Below are positions 21,738 to 34,109 of a stretch of DNA of 64,000 nucleotides, piece after piece. A program made the translations under genes and the position numbers. This DNA comes from Tenrec ecaudatus (Eukaryota; Chordata; Mammalia; Afrosoricida; Tenrecidae): contig NC_134535.1 of the NCBI RefSeq assembly GCF_050624435.1, forward strand, positions 121,259,731 to 121,323,730. Reading direction: 5' to 3'. Numbering within the stretch: position 1 is the first letter of the stretch; each line of letters begins with the position of its first letter. The notes below the pieces were generated by a model. That model was not told where the DNA came from. It did no database searches and saw only the letters and a program-made list of their open reading frames with translations.

Positions 21738-22046
21738 TGGGGGCAGCAGTGGTTCAGGACAGAATGCTTGCATCCCAGGGAGCAAATCCAGGCTGGCTTC
21801 TGCGCCGCCACAGCCTGTGCAGGTCTGTCCTCTGTGCCGTCCTGTTGCCATGTTGTAGGGGAGCTTCCAGACCCAGATGGACTCCGGACAAAGTCTTGGC
21901 GATATGCTCCCCAAATCAGAAAATTCTGTGGATCGCAAAGGTCCGACTTCCAACCGAGTGGAAGGGCAGCACGAGAGCAGTCGCGGTTTGGTTGGCCTGT
22001 GAAATCCTTCTTGTGGCGTGCTGTACTCATGGTAGTCAACAATGAT
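21738..22046 (+). mobile_element. AfroSINE with tRNA-Gly-like head, full length
   Basis: The head (agcagtggttcaggacagaa..cttgcatcccagggagcaaatcc) resembles the 5' half of tRNA-Gly with degenerate A and B boxes. The body shares gggagcttccagac with the copy at 24715, and the tail ends ggtagtcaacaatgat, comparable to the RTE-like tail. The 130-143-codon frames here come from the SINE and are not genes. Confidence 0.7.
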
Positions 22047-22545
22047 TAATAGAGTATTTCAGTTTTTTAAAAGTTCAAAGCTTTAATGTAAGAACTTGAA
22101 CAGAAAAGAAAACGCAAATAAATTCGTCAATGTTACCAAATGGAATAAAGGCAGATATAAATAAATAAAATAAGTCATGTGTAAGGGTGAGAATAATAAA
22201 TATTATAAAGATGTTTGTTTCACTGAATTATTTTATAGATCTAGTCAAACCACCATCCAACAGAATAATATTTCTAAGAGTTTCACAAATTATTTCTAAA
22301 ATGTATCCAAAAGATTAAATGGGTGATCATGTTGTAACAAAGAGCAACTATCCCAGTTCAAAGGACTGCGTTCTAGATCTGGTATAAAATGCTATTTTAG
22401 GATGTCGGAGTGAGCTGGCAAAAATAATCATAAGGAAGGAAAACTCTAGGATCGAGGTAGGGCCTGCAATCAGGACCTGGCCTGATGGGATCTGCTACTT
22501 GGGGCCTGGCGATCTTGAGTTTCTATTTTGTAAAGAAGAGGCAGG
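22047..22545. other. Anonymous AT-rich DNA
   Basis: No gene or repeat recognised. Confidence 0.5.
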
Positions 22546-22745
22546 GTCCCTGGGTGATGCCAGTGGTAGGTATTCTTAGCTGTCAACCAAAAGATGGCCA
22601 GCCCAGCCCATATAGAGGGGCCTTAGAAGAAAGAACTCCTGATCTACCTCTGAAACGCAGTCCTGGAGAATCATGGAGCACAGCTCCACTCTGTGCGCAC
22701 AGGATAACTGCGAGCACGGGTTACTGTTATCTCACTGCATAATAA
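22546..22745 (+). mobile_element. AfroSINE-type SINE, sense
   Basis: It starts ggtccctgggtgatgccagt and contains the cctgatctacctctgaaacg and catggagcacagctccactc blocks. It is collinear with the copy at 39675-39873. Confidence 0.75.
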
Positions 22746-22771
22746 CAGCAAAGCAGAGGAACCGAAAATGA

Positions 22772-22960
22772 CATAAAAACCAAAATCTGCTACCATCGAG
22801 TGATTCTGAAGCCTAGCAACCCTACAGGGTTTCTGAGGCTGTAACTCTCTTACAGGAACAGACAGCTTCATCTTTCTGCTGCGGACCAGTTGATGGATTG
22901 AACCACTGACTAGCCTATGAGCAGTCTGACATTGCTGACTGGAGGGCACCTCCAGGGCTC
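22772..22960 (-). mobile_element. AfroSINE-type SINE, antisense
   Basis: It begins aaccaaaatctgctaccatc and contains aggaacagacagcttcatct, then the region ending at gggcacctccagggctc. This is the standard antisense order of the family. Confidence 0.8.
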
Positions 22961-24714
22961 TTGAACCTAAAATAAACCATCATTTATTGGTTAGTTTTTG
23001 TGTGTGTGTATGTGTGTGTGTGTATGTTTCTACCTGCTTGGACAAAAATGGAAAGGTGATAGGTACAGGGAAATGAAAGGAAGTAGGTTCACAATGGCTC
23101 AAAAACTGCCTGCAATGATGTAAGTGTTGAAAATGCAAGTGCTTTAAGAAATGCAATGAAGACATCATCTTTGTTTTCAAAGAGATCAGTTTAGCTAAAA
23201 GAGAGAGAGGAAATTATATATATGTTTAAATCCTATAACCCAAGTAATAGGATTTCCAAAAATGAAGCAAAGGCCATCGTGGCCAGAAAGCCTCAGATGA
23301 TCTAAGCAGGACTTTGAGTTGGGCTTAAAAGAAGTAAGATTTGGATAGCAACAGAGAAGTGGGGAGATAGCTATTTTCAGATGTGGGAGGAATAGATCCA
23401 GTTAAAAATTTGCATAGCATTTTCAGGGGACATTGACTGGCTCCTGGATTGACTGGCTCTATTGGGAAAAAAAGAATAACAAGAAAATGCTTCTGAAGGA
23501 AGAGCATTGACAGCGATGGGAAATAGACCAAACTAGGGCAGGAACACGTGTAAATACATCTAAATAAGGTAAACTGATTGACCCATTAACTCTAGCCTAT
23601 AAATGCATAATGAAAATAAAAAGTCTTTAGCTAATTGTAAAAAAAAAAAAAAAAGGCATCTATTACCGGCTTATATAAATTAGATTGGCAATTGGGAGAC
23701 TTAAATTCTCATCCTCGATTTACTACCGGTCAACCCGACAGTCAGAATATTTGGAGTTCTGTTTTATATTTGAAAATTGAAGGGGAAGTGGGATGTGGCG
23801 GGAGTATAATTAATTGTGTCATTTATGTACGTAGCTCTATAATTAACGTCACCAACTGCTGTGTTCACCAACTGCTGTGTTCATTCCTCCAGTGCGCAGA
23901 AGAGGGCGCTCACAAGGACAGTTGAAATAACAAACTATATATAATCCGCCCATCGCAGGAAAGTCGATCCTGACTCACAGCTCGTTTCTTAGGATTTCAG
24001 CTCCGCGTTTACCTTTGGTTCCGTGTTAAAGTCACCGGTGGATTCTGGGGTGATGAAATCTAGGGTAAGAAATTAAGGGGAGGGCGGATTATCGCTGTTA
24101 TGTTACAGTAGACATAATTATGGTAACAGTAACCCCCCACCCCCACCCCACCCCGCCTTTTCATTTCGGAGTGAGTGTCATTACCCAAGACGTCCACAGG
24201 GTGGCAAAGCACGGAACCAAAAATAAACGCAGTTGAAATGCTGAGAAACAAACTTGAACAGATTTCTCCTCCCCTGCCTTAAAGACGTCACCCAAGCCAG
24301 AGAAGCCGGAAGAACAAAAGCTGCACACATAACATGGTCGTGATGAGGAGCACTCCCGTGGAGGAACCAGCTGGGAAGTCGATCCTTACAAAGCTCAGGC
24401 ACGCCATCTATGACTCCATGGAAGAAAGGAACTCCTGTGACGTGGGTGTTGGGACGTGGCCCTCCCTCTCACCACACTATGCTGAGAGCCCGAAGAAAAC
24501 CTCGTTGGCTAAGCAAAGTAACCTTCCTTCCAACTTTCGCCCTCACTGATCTAGACGTGAGACTTCCCTGTTTTCTGTACAATGGAACCGACGAGTAACT
24601 AATAGCTTTCATCCTCTGTTGTGCAATGGTGTGAGAATCACAGCAGCTACCATTTCGGGGCTTCCTTCAGGGTGAGCCATGTTTCTCTCCTGCTACGGAA
24701 CGTTCTGTGATCTG
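22961..24714. other. Anonymous DNA with small simple repeats
   Basis: It holds a GT repeat at about 22996-23031 and a 16-base A-run at 23639-23654 preceded by an aataaa-like region. A C-rich patch lies at about 24131-24160, and a possible short SINE scrap near 23950-24000. No gene is recognised. Confidence 0.5.
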
Positions 24715-24962
24715 AATTACAGGTGATGGTGATCCTGTCGTAGAATTCTCGCCTTTGATATGGAAAACCTGAATTTGATTTCTGACCCATGCCTTTCCTG
24801 CCTAGTCACCAGCCATCTGACTAGGGGTGTGTGTTGCTAATATGCTGCACAGGTTACAGAGGAGCTTCCAGACTAAGGCAGGCTAGGAAGGAAGCCTGGC
24901 CCAGCACAGGGCAACGCTCTTCCAGTGAATCAGGGACCCAGTCAATTACAGCTAACAACCAT
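24715..24962 (+). mobile_element. AfroSINE with tRNA-Gly-like head
   Basis: The head reads gtcgtagaattctcgccttt followed by a B-box-like aatttgatttctgacc, recognisably tRNA-Gly derived. The body has gtgtgttgctaatatgctgc and gagcttccagactaaggcag. The 3' end reads acagctaacaacc, the same tail as RTE elements, which fits mobilisation by RTE. Confidence 0.85.
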
Positions 24963-25954
24963 TGTAATTAAGGCACTGTCGTTGGAAGAGTAACTTATTC
25001 AAATTGAGCTAAACCAACAAAGAGAGAGAAGAGATGGTGTGTGTTTTTAATAGAATAAAAGGACATTGCAACGAACTCAAATCAAGCCATTTTTTAGGTG
25101 ACCCTGAAGGTGAGAACCAAGAGCCAGGAAAACATCGGAAATGATCACAATTGCACAATAATGTCTCTCTTTCCTCTCCATGTGCCCTTGCCCATGTTTT
25201 ATTTATTGTCGTTTTTGCACATCTGTTTACTGCCTTTTTTTGTTTGAACACAGAGAGTGCCCTTTGTGACTAGATGGCCGTCTCGTTTCACAATGTCAAT
25301 GGGAAGAATGAGAACATTTAATCGGATGGTTACACGATGTGCACATTTGGTCAAATCTCTGTTGGCATATCCCACATAAATCACTTTCTATTGCCCAGTG
25401 CCAAGAAAATGTCTGGTATACCTTTCAAATCTTCAGTTTCTTTTATCTTTGTTGTTGAACGAATTCTGACAAAATTTTCTGAAGCTTTTCAAAATGGATT
25501 AACCCTTTGAAACAAGATTCACAGTGAATTATTAACCAGGAACATGATTTTAAATGAAGCATCACTTATTAGCATGACTGAACATTTTAGTGTTTCATTT
25601 ACAGAATTAGAATGTGGTTAGATATGCACATTTGACAATAATTTTTCTTTTTTGAAAAGCACATTTGCTTAAACATCACACCATCCATTATGCAATGCTC
25701 TTCTCTCTGCACGTTGCACCTCCCAGGTTGGCCTTTTGCTCTCAGACACACTTGGATCAAGCACAATTAAACAATTGATGTATCAAGTCAATAGACTAAT
25801 TAAAAAAAAACTAACGTTATATTTTTCAAACAGAACTTTCTTGTGTGCCAATTTTAGAAGTGTTTTAGATGAAAACTCCTGATAAAATTTAATTTTTTAA
25901 AATTTGTTTTTAAATGTTTCCTTTTAAAAATCAGCTGATTCCAGGAAGCTAAGT
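24963..25954. other. Anonymous intergenic DNA
   Basis: No gene or repeat recognised. Confidence 0.5.
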
Positions 25955-26073
25955 CGAAGGAGAATTTTGAGAATGATGAGGGCAACAGATGTATAAAGGT
26001 GCTTTACTCAATTGATGTATGCATGAATTGTGATAAGAGTTGTATGAGCCCCAATAAAATGATTTAAAAATTT
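25955..26073 (+). mobile_element. Short L1 3' tail, sense
   Basis: About 115 bp of the shared L1 3' end, from tttgagaatgatgagggcaa to ccccaataaaatgatttaaa. Confidence 0.85.
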
Positions 26074-26174
26074 TTGTTTCCCTATTAGTCAATTTCAGTT
26101 CAGTGCTGGGGTAACAGTTTAATTGCAACTAAAAAAATGTTTTAATGTGAAGCAGGTAGAGCTGACATATCAGA

Positions 26175-27435
26175 TCATCCCTTTGCGTTCAGCAATGTAC
26201 ACAACTTATTCAACCTCCCAACAGCCTCGCTGCCCTCCTTCTCTCTTCCCTGGCTCCCTCTTGTAGGACATGCTTCCTCTTCCCCAGTGCAACACCTGTC
26301 TGCTCTCTAGCCTATCACTTCCCATTCCCCACAGGCCTCTCCCACCTCTGGCAACCACGAAAACCTGTTTCCTTTCATATAAAAACTTATGTCTTGATTT
26401 TTTAAACAAAAGTGATCTCATAAATATTTTATCTTTTATGGTTGACTAATTTTACTCAACATAATGTCCTTTGCATCCATCTCCGTCATAAGATGCTTCA
26501 TAGTTTCATCCTTATTCTTGCATAATGGGTAGTGTTCCATTTTGTGTGTATAACAAAGTTGACCTACCCATTCTTCCACTGTTGGGCATTGAGCTTGTTT
26601 TCGTCTTCCCGCTGCTGTGAATAGAGCTGGGAGGAGCATGGGTGTGCTTATCACCCAGGTTATGCTGTGTTCCTTCTTCTTTGGGGTGTATGCCAAGGAG
26701 AGGCATGCCTGGGCCCTGTGACATTCTGTTCCAATTGTTTGAGGACACGCCTTGACACTTTCCACAATGGCTGGGGCCATTTACCGCAGTGCGTGAGGGT
26801 TCCGATCTATCTCCACCCTCTCTGGCATTTGTTACTTTCTGGCTTTGGAGTTAGTGATTTCTTTTTATTTTTACTTTGCTATCAGCGCTGGGTTAAGGTG
26901 GCATCCCATCACTGTTTGGATCTCTCAAATGGCCCGTGAGCATTTCTTTGTACGTTTGTTGGCCTCCTACCTATATTCTTTAGTAAAGTATCTGTTCATA
27001 TCCTCTGCCCGTTCTTTAAATTGGATTACGCATCTCTTTTCTAGCTGAGGAGTTGCCATTTTCTACAGGTTTTCAACACTAGTCCCTCGTCTGAGATGTC
27101 ACAGCCAGTCTGTCGAGTCTCTTTTTACTCTTTTGGGGAAGTCTTCCAGTAATATAGTTTGTCTTGGCTGTGGGTGCATTTTTTCATTATGTTTGATAGT
27201 ACGCTTATGTCATGTACTAGGGCCCTAAGTTTGTCCCTATTTTTTTACCCATCGATGAGCTTCACAGTCCTAGGGTTCACATTTAGGTGTTTAGTCCATC
27301 CTGAGTTCAGTTTCGTCTATGGAGTAAAGTATGCGAGTGGAAATCCAGTCCAGGTGTGCCAGCATAATTTGTTGAATAGACCATCTCTTCCCCAGTCAAG
27401 AAATTGCATACTGCTTGCTTTTCATGACTGTCTTT
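26175..27435 (-). mobile_element. Old L1 ORF2/3' UTR, antisense
   Basis: Long antisense match to mammalian L1. It includes taatgtcctttgcatccatc, cccattcttccactgttggg, ttccacaatggctggggcca and caggtttcaacac-type blocks, in antisense ORF2 order. It is diverged and frame-broken. Confidence 0.85.
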
Positions 27436-27902
27436 TCTACAGGTTCCGTGACTCCTGAACTCACATAGCTTCCGCTCCAACAGAGACTGACCCACATCGT
27501 TGAACCCCAATTCCTGATCCTCAGGTGAGAACATCCAAAGGATCTACTTATGGCTGTAAAGTTACTAAGTAGAGACATGGGTGGGAATTATCAGGGAAAA
27601 TTGTTCTTAACTAGGCAGACATCCCAGAGTATGTATCTGGAATGATTTATTTCCCAGAACATCAGTGTGAAATTTCAAAACAGTTGGTAAGCTCACACAT
27701 TTCACTCTATGCCGATGGTGATAACATTTATAACAATCATAATTCCAGGCACAGATCTTGAATGAGGCCCCAAAGAAAAAAGATTGAATTTTGATTTGCA
27801 TTTTCCATATCTCAGCCCACAGAGATTAAAATTATATAATAAATCAGTAAATTATTTTTTTAAAGTTATGGAAAAGAAAACATGTTTTAGTAGTACATCA
27901 AG
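27436..27902. other. Anonymous intergenic DNA
   Basis: No gene or repeat recognised. Confidence 0.45.
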
Positions 27903-28525
27903 TAGTTGCTATTGATGTTAGGGGCTGACTCAGTGACCCTGGGTACAAAACTCCAAACACTGTGCCATCCTCATAAGTGTGGGGGTTGAGTTCCTTTTGT
28001 TGCAGCTACCGTGTCAATCCACTCATTGAAGATCTTCATCTTTTTTTTTTTAATGACCCTCTGCTTTACCAAGCTTGATGTCCTTTTCCAGGGGCCAACC
28101 TCTCGGGAAAACATGTCAGATGTGCATAAAACAGTGGCACCATACTCACTTCTCAGAAGCACTCTGGCCATACTGCTTCCAAAACAAATGCTTGTTCATC
28201 TGGTACTTTCAATATTCTTCACCAATTTCATCATTCAAAGACATCGACTCTCCTTCAGTCTGACGCATTCCTTGTCCAAATATCACTTGCATAGGACGCG
28301 ATGGATAATACGGTGGCATGGGCCAGGCACACTTTTGTCCTCCAAGTGACATCTTTGCTTTCTAACACTTGAGGAGATATTTTGCAGCAGATTTGCCCTT
28401 TGCAATATGTCATTGGATACCTTGACTGCTAGTTCTAGGAGTCTCAGTTGTGGATCCAAGTAAAATGAAACCTTTGACAACTTCAATGGTTTCTTCCTTT
28501 ATCATGATGTTGACCTTTGGTCCAG
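27903..28525 (-). mobile_element. RTE-type LINE 3' segment (5'-truncated)
   Basis: Antisense 3' UTR and the end of the RT-proximal region. Key blocks are gcagctaccgtgtcaatcca, ctttaccaagcttgatgtcc, gtgacatctttgctttctaa and gtggatccaagtaaaatgaa. The copy stops at tttggtccag. It is independent of the longer copy that begins at 28685. Confidence 0.85.
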
Positions 28526-29008
28526 AAGATTAATTATAATTTGATGTGAAGAAAAAATTCTGAATAAAATTGTAGTTATTGTAGTTACTGCAGTAGGTCA
28601 CCATTTGTAATGAACTCTGCTAAAAAATATCCTTAAATAATAAAGCAGCTAGAAGAGATATTCATAATCCTGATTCAAACTGTTTTGTTGTTCTTGTTAG
28701 GTGCCATTGACTCAGTTCCAACTCTTAGTGACTTTATGTACAACAGAATGAAACCCTCCCTGCCTGGTCCCCTGACATCTTCACAATCGTGATGTTTAAG
28801 CCCATGGTGTCAGCCAGTGTATCAACCCATCTCCACGATGATCTTTCTCTTTCCTTGCTGAACTCTCACTTGACCAAGCATCATGTCTTTTTCCATTTTC
28901 CTGTGTTCAACTTTAACATGCATATGAGGCGATTGAAAAGACTGTGACTTGCATCAGGCACCCCTTGGTCTTCAAAGTGACATCCTTGCTTTTCAACTTT
29001 AGAGAGGT

Positions 29009-29517
29009 TGGGTTAATCTGGGTAGACTAGAGAAACAAATTCATAGACACACTCATATGTGTATAAGAAAGAGCTTTATTTACAAGAGCAACTGAATATT
29101 GAGAAAACATCCCAGCCCAGTCTAGATCAAGTCCATAAGTTCGATATTAGCCCATAGGTCTGATACCAATCTATAAAGTCCTCTTCAGACTCATGAAACA
29201 CATGCATTTACTGAATGCAGGATGATCACAGGCCAGTGGGTTGGAAGTCTTGTGGGTCCAGTGGTGGTGCCATGTGACTTCTCCAGCTCAGGGTACTAGT
29301 GTAGCTCCATGTGTCTTGTCAGCTGAAATGTCTCACAAGGAGTGAGCAGAGAGTGTGTCTCCCACCTCCAGGGAGATATATAGGAGTTCCCAGAATCCTC
29401 AGGAGAAGCCCATGCCCACACAGAGACCTCATTGGCTATAACCTGATTGACAGGCTAGACTCCACCCCATTCACTCTTAATCCTCTCAAATTAACAACAG
29501 GTTATATAACTACTACA
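29009..29517 (+). mobile_element. MaLR-like solo LTR inside RTE
   Basis: It starts tgggttaatctggg and ends ataactactaca. RTE sequence on both sides is nearly continuous (agagaggt, then attttgcccagcaaaatatt), with a small gap at the junction. The flanking 5-mers do not match, consistent with a small junction deletion. Confidence 0.85.
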
Positions 29518-30423
29518 TATTTTGCCCAGCAAAATATTCCCTTTGATTTCTTGTCTTTTGCTTCCAAGATCATTGACAACTTCCATCTTTTCTTCATTTG
29601 TTGTGATCTTCTCTGTTCTGTTTGTGAGGATTTTCGTTTTCCTTTCATGGAGTTTTGATCTATACTCAAGGTGCAGTCTTTGATCATTATCAGCAAGCGC
29701 TTCAAGCTTCCTTGCTTTCAGTAAGCAAGGTTGTGTCATGTGCCTTCTTCCCATCTTGTTGCCATACTCTTCTTTCTGTAGCCTAGCTTCTCTGATGATT
29801 TGCTCTATATCCACATTGAATAAGTATGGTGAGAGGATACAACCCCGATACACACCTTTTCTAATCGTAAATCATACGATAATCCCTTGATTAATTTCCT
29901 CTTGAATCTTGTGCAGATTCTGCATGAGCACAAGGATTTCCCATTCTTTTCAATGAGACCTATAGTTCAGCATGCTCCATGCAGTCAAATGCCTTTGCAT
30001 AGTAAATAAGCCACAAGTAAACATCTTTCTTGTATTCTCTTTCTTCAGCCAAGATCCATTTGACATCTGCATTGCTACCCCTGTTGCCAAACTCTCTTCC
30101 TAATTTATCTAGCAGCTTTCTGTTGATGTACTACAAGCAACCATTGTTGAACAATCTTTAACCAAATTTTATCTGCTTGTGATATTAATGATATTCTTCT
30201 CTAGCTTCTGCATTCTGTTGGGTCACCTTTCTTTGGAGTGGGCATAAAAGCCAATCTCTTTCAGTTATTCGGACAGATAGCTGTCATCATTTCTTGCCAC
30301 AGTTGAGTGAGTGCTTCCAGTATTTCATTCACTTTTCAAAACATTTCAATTGTTAGTTCTTGATATTATACGCTTTTTTGAAATGGGTGGATGTCAATCA
30401 ATTATTTTTGGTACAGTGACTGT

Positions 30424-30633
30424 ATTCCTTCTATTATCTTCTTTTTTAATTTAATAATTTTATTGGGGACTCATACAACTCTTATCACAATCCATACATC
30501 CATCCATTGTGCCAAGCACATTTGTACATTTGCTGTCATCATCATTCTCAAAACACTTTCTTTCTACTTGAGCCCTTGGTGTCAGCTCCTCATTTTCCCC
30601 TCCCTCCCACTCCCAGATTCCTTCTATTATCTT
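30424..30633 (-). mobile_element. L1 3' tail with 17-bp TSD inside RTE
   Basis: The duplicated sequence attccttctattatctt lies at 30424-30440 and 30617-30633. Between them is a 176-bp antisense L1 3' end beginning with a T-rich tract. This is a textbook target-primed insertion, younger than the RTE. Confidence 0.95.
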
Positions 30634-32367
30634 GTGATGCTTCCTATATCGTTCAATATTACCCATAGGATTCTTTAACACTGCATTTCAAGGTCAGAAT
30701 TGTTTTCTTCAGTTCTTTCAGCTTGAGATATGGTAAACATATTCTTCCCTCTGGCTTTCTAATTCTGGCTCTTTTCATATTTTATTATAACACTTTCTCT
30801 TTGTTTTCTTCTGGAACTGCCTGTGAAATTTTCTGGCCAGTTCCTTTACTTCTTCATTTCTTCCATTTGCCTAAAAGCTACTCTACATTCAAGAGGAAAT
30901 TTCAGAGTCTCTACTGACATCCACTTTTACGTTTTCTCTCTTTTCTTTTAACTGAGTTTTTGCTTTCTTCATGTATGATATTCCTAATGCCATTCCACAG
31001 TTCATCTGATCTTCTGTCATTAGTGTTCAATGCATCAAATCTTTTCTTGAGATGGTCTTAAAATTCACATGGGATATACTCAAGGTCATATTTTGGATCC
31101 TGTGGACTTGTTTTAGTTTTCAGCTTCAACTTGAACTTACATACGAACAATGGATGATGTGTTACAAAATAACAGCCTTGTTTTGACTGCTGCCATTGAA
31201 CTTTTCCATTGTCTCTTCCCACAGATGTAGTCAATTTGATTTCTGAGTCCTTTTCTGGTGAGGTCCATGTGTACAGTCACTACTTATGTTTTTGAGAAAA
31301 GGATAGTCGCAATGAAGAGGTCGCTGATTTTGCATTACTCTGTCATACAATCTTTGTTTACATTACCGAGGCCACATTTTCCAGCTGTCCCTCCTCTTGG
31401 TCCCAACGTTCACATTCCAGTCACCAATAATCATCACTGCTTCTTGATTGCATGTTTAATCAAATACAGATTGAAGACTTTGGTACACTTCTTCCATTCC
31501 TTCTTTGTTAGCATGAGTGGTTAGTACATAAAATTAAATAGTAATTGTTTTAAGTGTGCTTTCTTGTAAGTGCATAGATATTCTCCTATCATAGACAGCA
31601 TGATACATCAAGGTAAACCTTGGAATGATGTTCTGGACGATGAACGTTTCCCTCCTGGCATAATAAACCATGTTATTATGTGATTCAAAATGGCAAATAC
31701 CAGTCCATTTCAGTTTCTGAAAGACTCGGGTCTGAATCTTTATGCTTTCCATTTAATTTTGATGACTTCAAAGTTTCCTAGATTCGTACTTCCTAGATTC
31801 TACATTCTGATTATTAATGGATATTTGCAGTTGTTTCTTCTCATTTTGAATTGGGCCCTATCAGCAAATGAAAGCGTCCCTCCATCCACATCGTACAATG
31901 GGCTCTGCTGTCAGGAAGCTGCTCTTCTCCAGTTGTGCTTTCAGTGCCTTCCAACCGGAGAGGCTCATTATCTGGCACGATTGCGGACAGTGTTCTGCTG
32001 CTAGTCAGAAGGTTTTCAGTGACTAATCGCTCAGAAGTGGACACCCTATTCCTTCCTCTTAGTGTGTTCTTATTCAGGAAGCTCTGATGAAACCTGTTCC
32101 CCTTGGATTACCCTGCTGGTGCTTAAAATATTGGTGACACAGTTTCTGGCACCAAGCAATACATAAGCCACCACAGAGAACAAACTGACTGACATGTGGT
32201 GGTGATTAAAACTGGGTCAGTGAAATTAAAACTATGGCTCCTTGAGTTGTTAACAACCAATGTCTAAATATCCCATTTATCAAAAGAAAATAAAGGCTAT
32301 CAATGTATTAAAATAGATGGTATTATCAAAAGCTAAATTCCAGTTGGGTTGTAGGTTACCTCAGTTA

Positions 32368-32527
32368 CTTTCAAACTGCAGTGCACATCAAAGTTGCCTG
32401 GATTGTTTACTAAAAGACAGTGCTGCCCATTCTGGGCCATCATCCTTTCCCCTCCTTTCCATCCCGCCTACACTATTTCTAGTTTCTGATTCAGATGGTC
32501 CAAGAATTTGCATTGTATTAAATTCCC
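32368..32527 (+). mobile_element. MER5A-like hAT-Charlie fragment
   Basis: It contains ttgcctggattgtttactaa, tttctgattcagatggtcc and agaatttgcattgtattaaa in the order of the old mammalian MER5 MITE. The terminal ends are not intact. Confidence 0.55.
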
Positions 32528-32712
32528 AAGAACTCTGGTTGCACAGTGGTTAAGCACTGGCTGATAACTGGAAGGTTGGTGGCTCAAATCTACCAGCTGC
32601 TCCCTGGGAAAGAAGACATGGTAATCTGCTCCCATAAAGATTTCAGCCTGAAAAACCCCGTGGGGGCAGTTCTGCTCTGTAATATAGACTCCACAGCACA
32701 CAACAACAGCAG
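32528..32712 (+). mobile_element. AfroSINE-type SINE, sense
   Basis: It starts caagaactctggttgcacag and has gttggtggctcaaatctacc and gggcagttctgctctgtaat. It ends in cagcacacaacaacagcag, an RTE-like (ACA)n tail. Confidence 0.85.
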
Positions 32713-33454
32713 TCATTGCACCTGAGAACTCTTGCTTTGTAAACACAGGACAAAGGAATCACTTCTAATTGACATTTGTGGTGGGAGGGGGGGGGTGTGT
32801 GTCATGCAGAGCTATAGGAACTATAATGAAGTGCATCCAAATCATGAGCAGTCTGTTTCACTGCCCCACTTCTTAGGGTTCCGGTTAAAAAGAAATTGGA
32901 AGTAATAAGAGTAGTTGAGAGACTTGAAAATAGAAATAGGTTCATCCATAAATGACATCTTATACCCTTTCAAAGGGTACTAGAAAATCAAAAGCCGGAG
33001 TCAAAGAATTTGATTTAAAAAAAAAAGTGAGTTGCTGTAGAGTCATCTCAGAACAGATCTCCAGGGTTTTATTCACAAAGGGCCTCTGGGTGGGTGGCGA
33101 CACCTCTTGGGGGGGTGGCTGGTAAAGCAGCACTTAAACTTTCATGCCACCCAATGTAGTAGTGGGCAAAATAAAACACAAAGAACCTTGTGTTCAGGTT
33201 ACTGTGCGTTTGGGAAGGTGTAATGGGATCCCTGCAGGTTTTAGTGCCATGCTGTCCCAAGTTTAAGGTCTAGGGCTGCCAGTAAGTGATCCCGGAGCTT
33301 GATGCCATACCTAACTCTGAGACTCTTTGTTCAGTTTTGTTCAAACCATGTGATGGTTTTTATAATATCTATCAAAAGTGATGTTGAGGAGTCCATAGCA
33401 CATAGCATGCACTAAAGTGCATCTACAAAGTATGAACAATAAAAGCACCGTATA
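32713..33454. other. Anonymous intergenic DNA
   Basis: No gene recognised. Short G-run at about 32788-32796. Confidence 0.5.
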
Positions 33455-33700
33455 CTGTGGTGAGGTGCAACTCATCCCAACGCTACCTAGACAACAACAT
33501 GCAATGCCGCCTGGTCCTGCGCTTACCCACAGGTCATCCGCACTGAGACTTTCTCATTTCCTGCTCCATCGAGCAGGAGGTCCTTTTCCAGGGAGGGCTC
33601 CCTCCGGATAACATGTCCAAAGCATGTGAGATGGCGCTTCCTTGCTGAGGAGTATTCTGGCTGGACTTCTTACAGGACAAAGGCTCTCATGGTTATGAGG
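33455..33700 (-). mobile_element. RTE-type LINE 3' UTR fragment
   Basis: Antisense blocks tgccgcctggtcctgcgc, tccttttccagggagggctc, gataacatgtccaaagcatg and ggagtattctggctggactt match the 3' UTR of other RTE copies here. Confidence 0.75.
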
Positions 33701-33732
33701 TAGAAACGACTCTCAATATGCAATCTCAAGAC

Positions 33733-34109
33733 CGAAAATCATCGTCTATAGCCCTCCATAGAGGAGCTTTCCCCAAAAAAGTCTCATACTTGTGCCTGGC
33801 TGTTTCACTATGAGTCTGATGTTATCTGTAGTTAAGAGCAATCTGATTCTATTGTCCATCCTGCCCCAAAGTTTAGCCAACTCCCTCTGACGTCTTCTGA
33901 TATGAATCATGGATTGTTGTCTGGGGAGGGCTCAAAGACATACAAGGTGAGGCCACTGACTCATTCTATTACCTGTTTATTACCCAGTCATTCTCTTATG
34001 TGTTCACTCTGTTACGTGTATACCTGTTGAAAGTCTTGTAAGCCCCATGATTGTATATGCCCATTGAAAAATATATTCACTCTCTTGATGCCAACATTGG
34101 GAGGCCCCT
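33733..34109 (+). repeat. LTR-like interspersed repeat, copy 1
   Basis: It matches 45020-45345 over most of its length. Shared blocks are tagccctccatagaggagc, ctgactcattctattacctg, ttgtaagccccatgattgta and cccattgaaaaatatattca. Length and TG start suggest an LTR. The family is unknown to me. Confidence 0.6.

Larger units (their letters stand above)
28685..32207 (-). mobile_element. Near full-length RTE/BovB-type LINE, interrupted
   Basis: Antisense RTE runs from the 3' UTR (28685) to the 5' end (about 32207), about 2.8 kb after removing an LTR (29009-29517) and an L1 tail (30441-30616). On the minus strand, RT blocks near 29850-29500 read GCILSPYLFNVDIEQIIREA and KARKLEALADNDQ. The YADD region is disrupted. 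Sequence at 31200-31900 corresponds to the endonuclease half, and 32095-32207 to the 5' UTR. Stops and frameshifts make it inactive. Confidence 0.88.

Noticed and set aside
21611-22049. 130-143-codon overlapping frames on both strands
   Set aside because: They coincide with two AfroSINE copies, one with a tRNA-Gly-like head.
23240-23654. Processed pseudogene ending in the A-run at 23639
   Set aside because: No coding similarity upstream of the A-run and no flanking duplication found by eye.
24720-24800. Possible tRNA-Gly gene
   Set aside because: Only a degenerate tRNA-derived SINE head: the stems do not pair and SINE body sequence follows.
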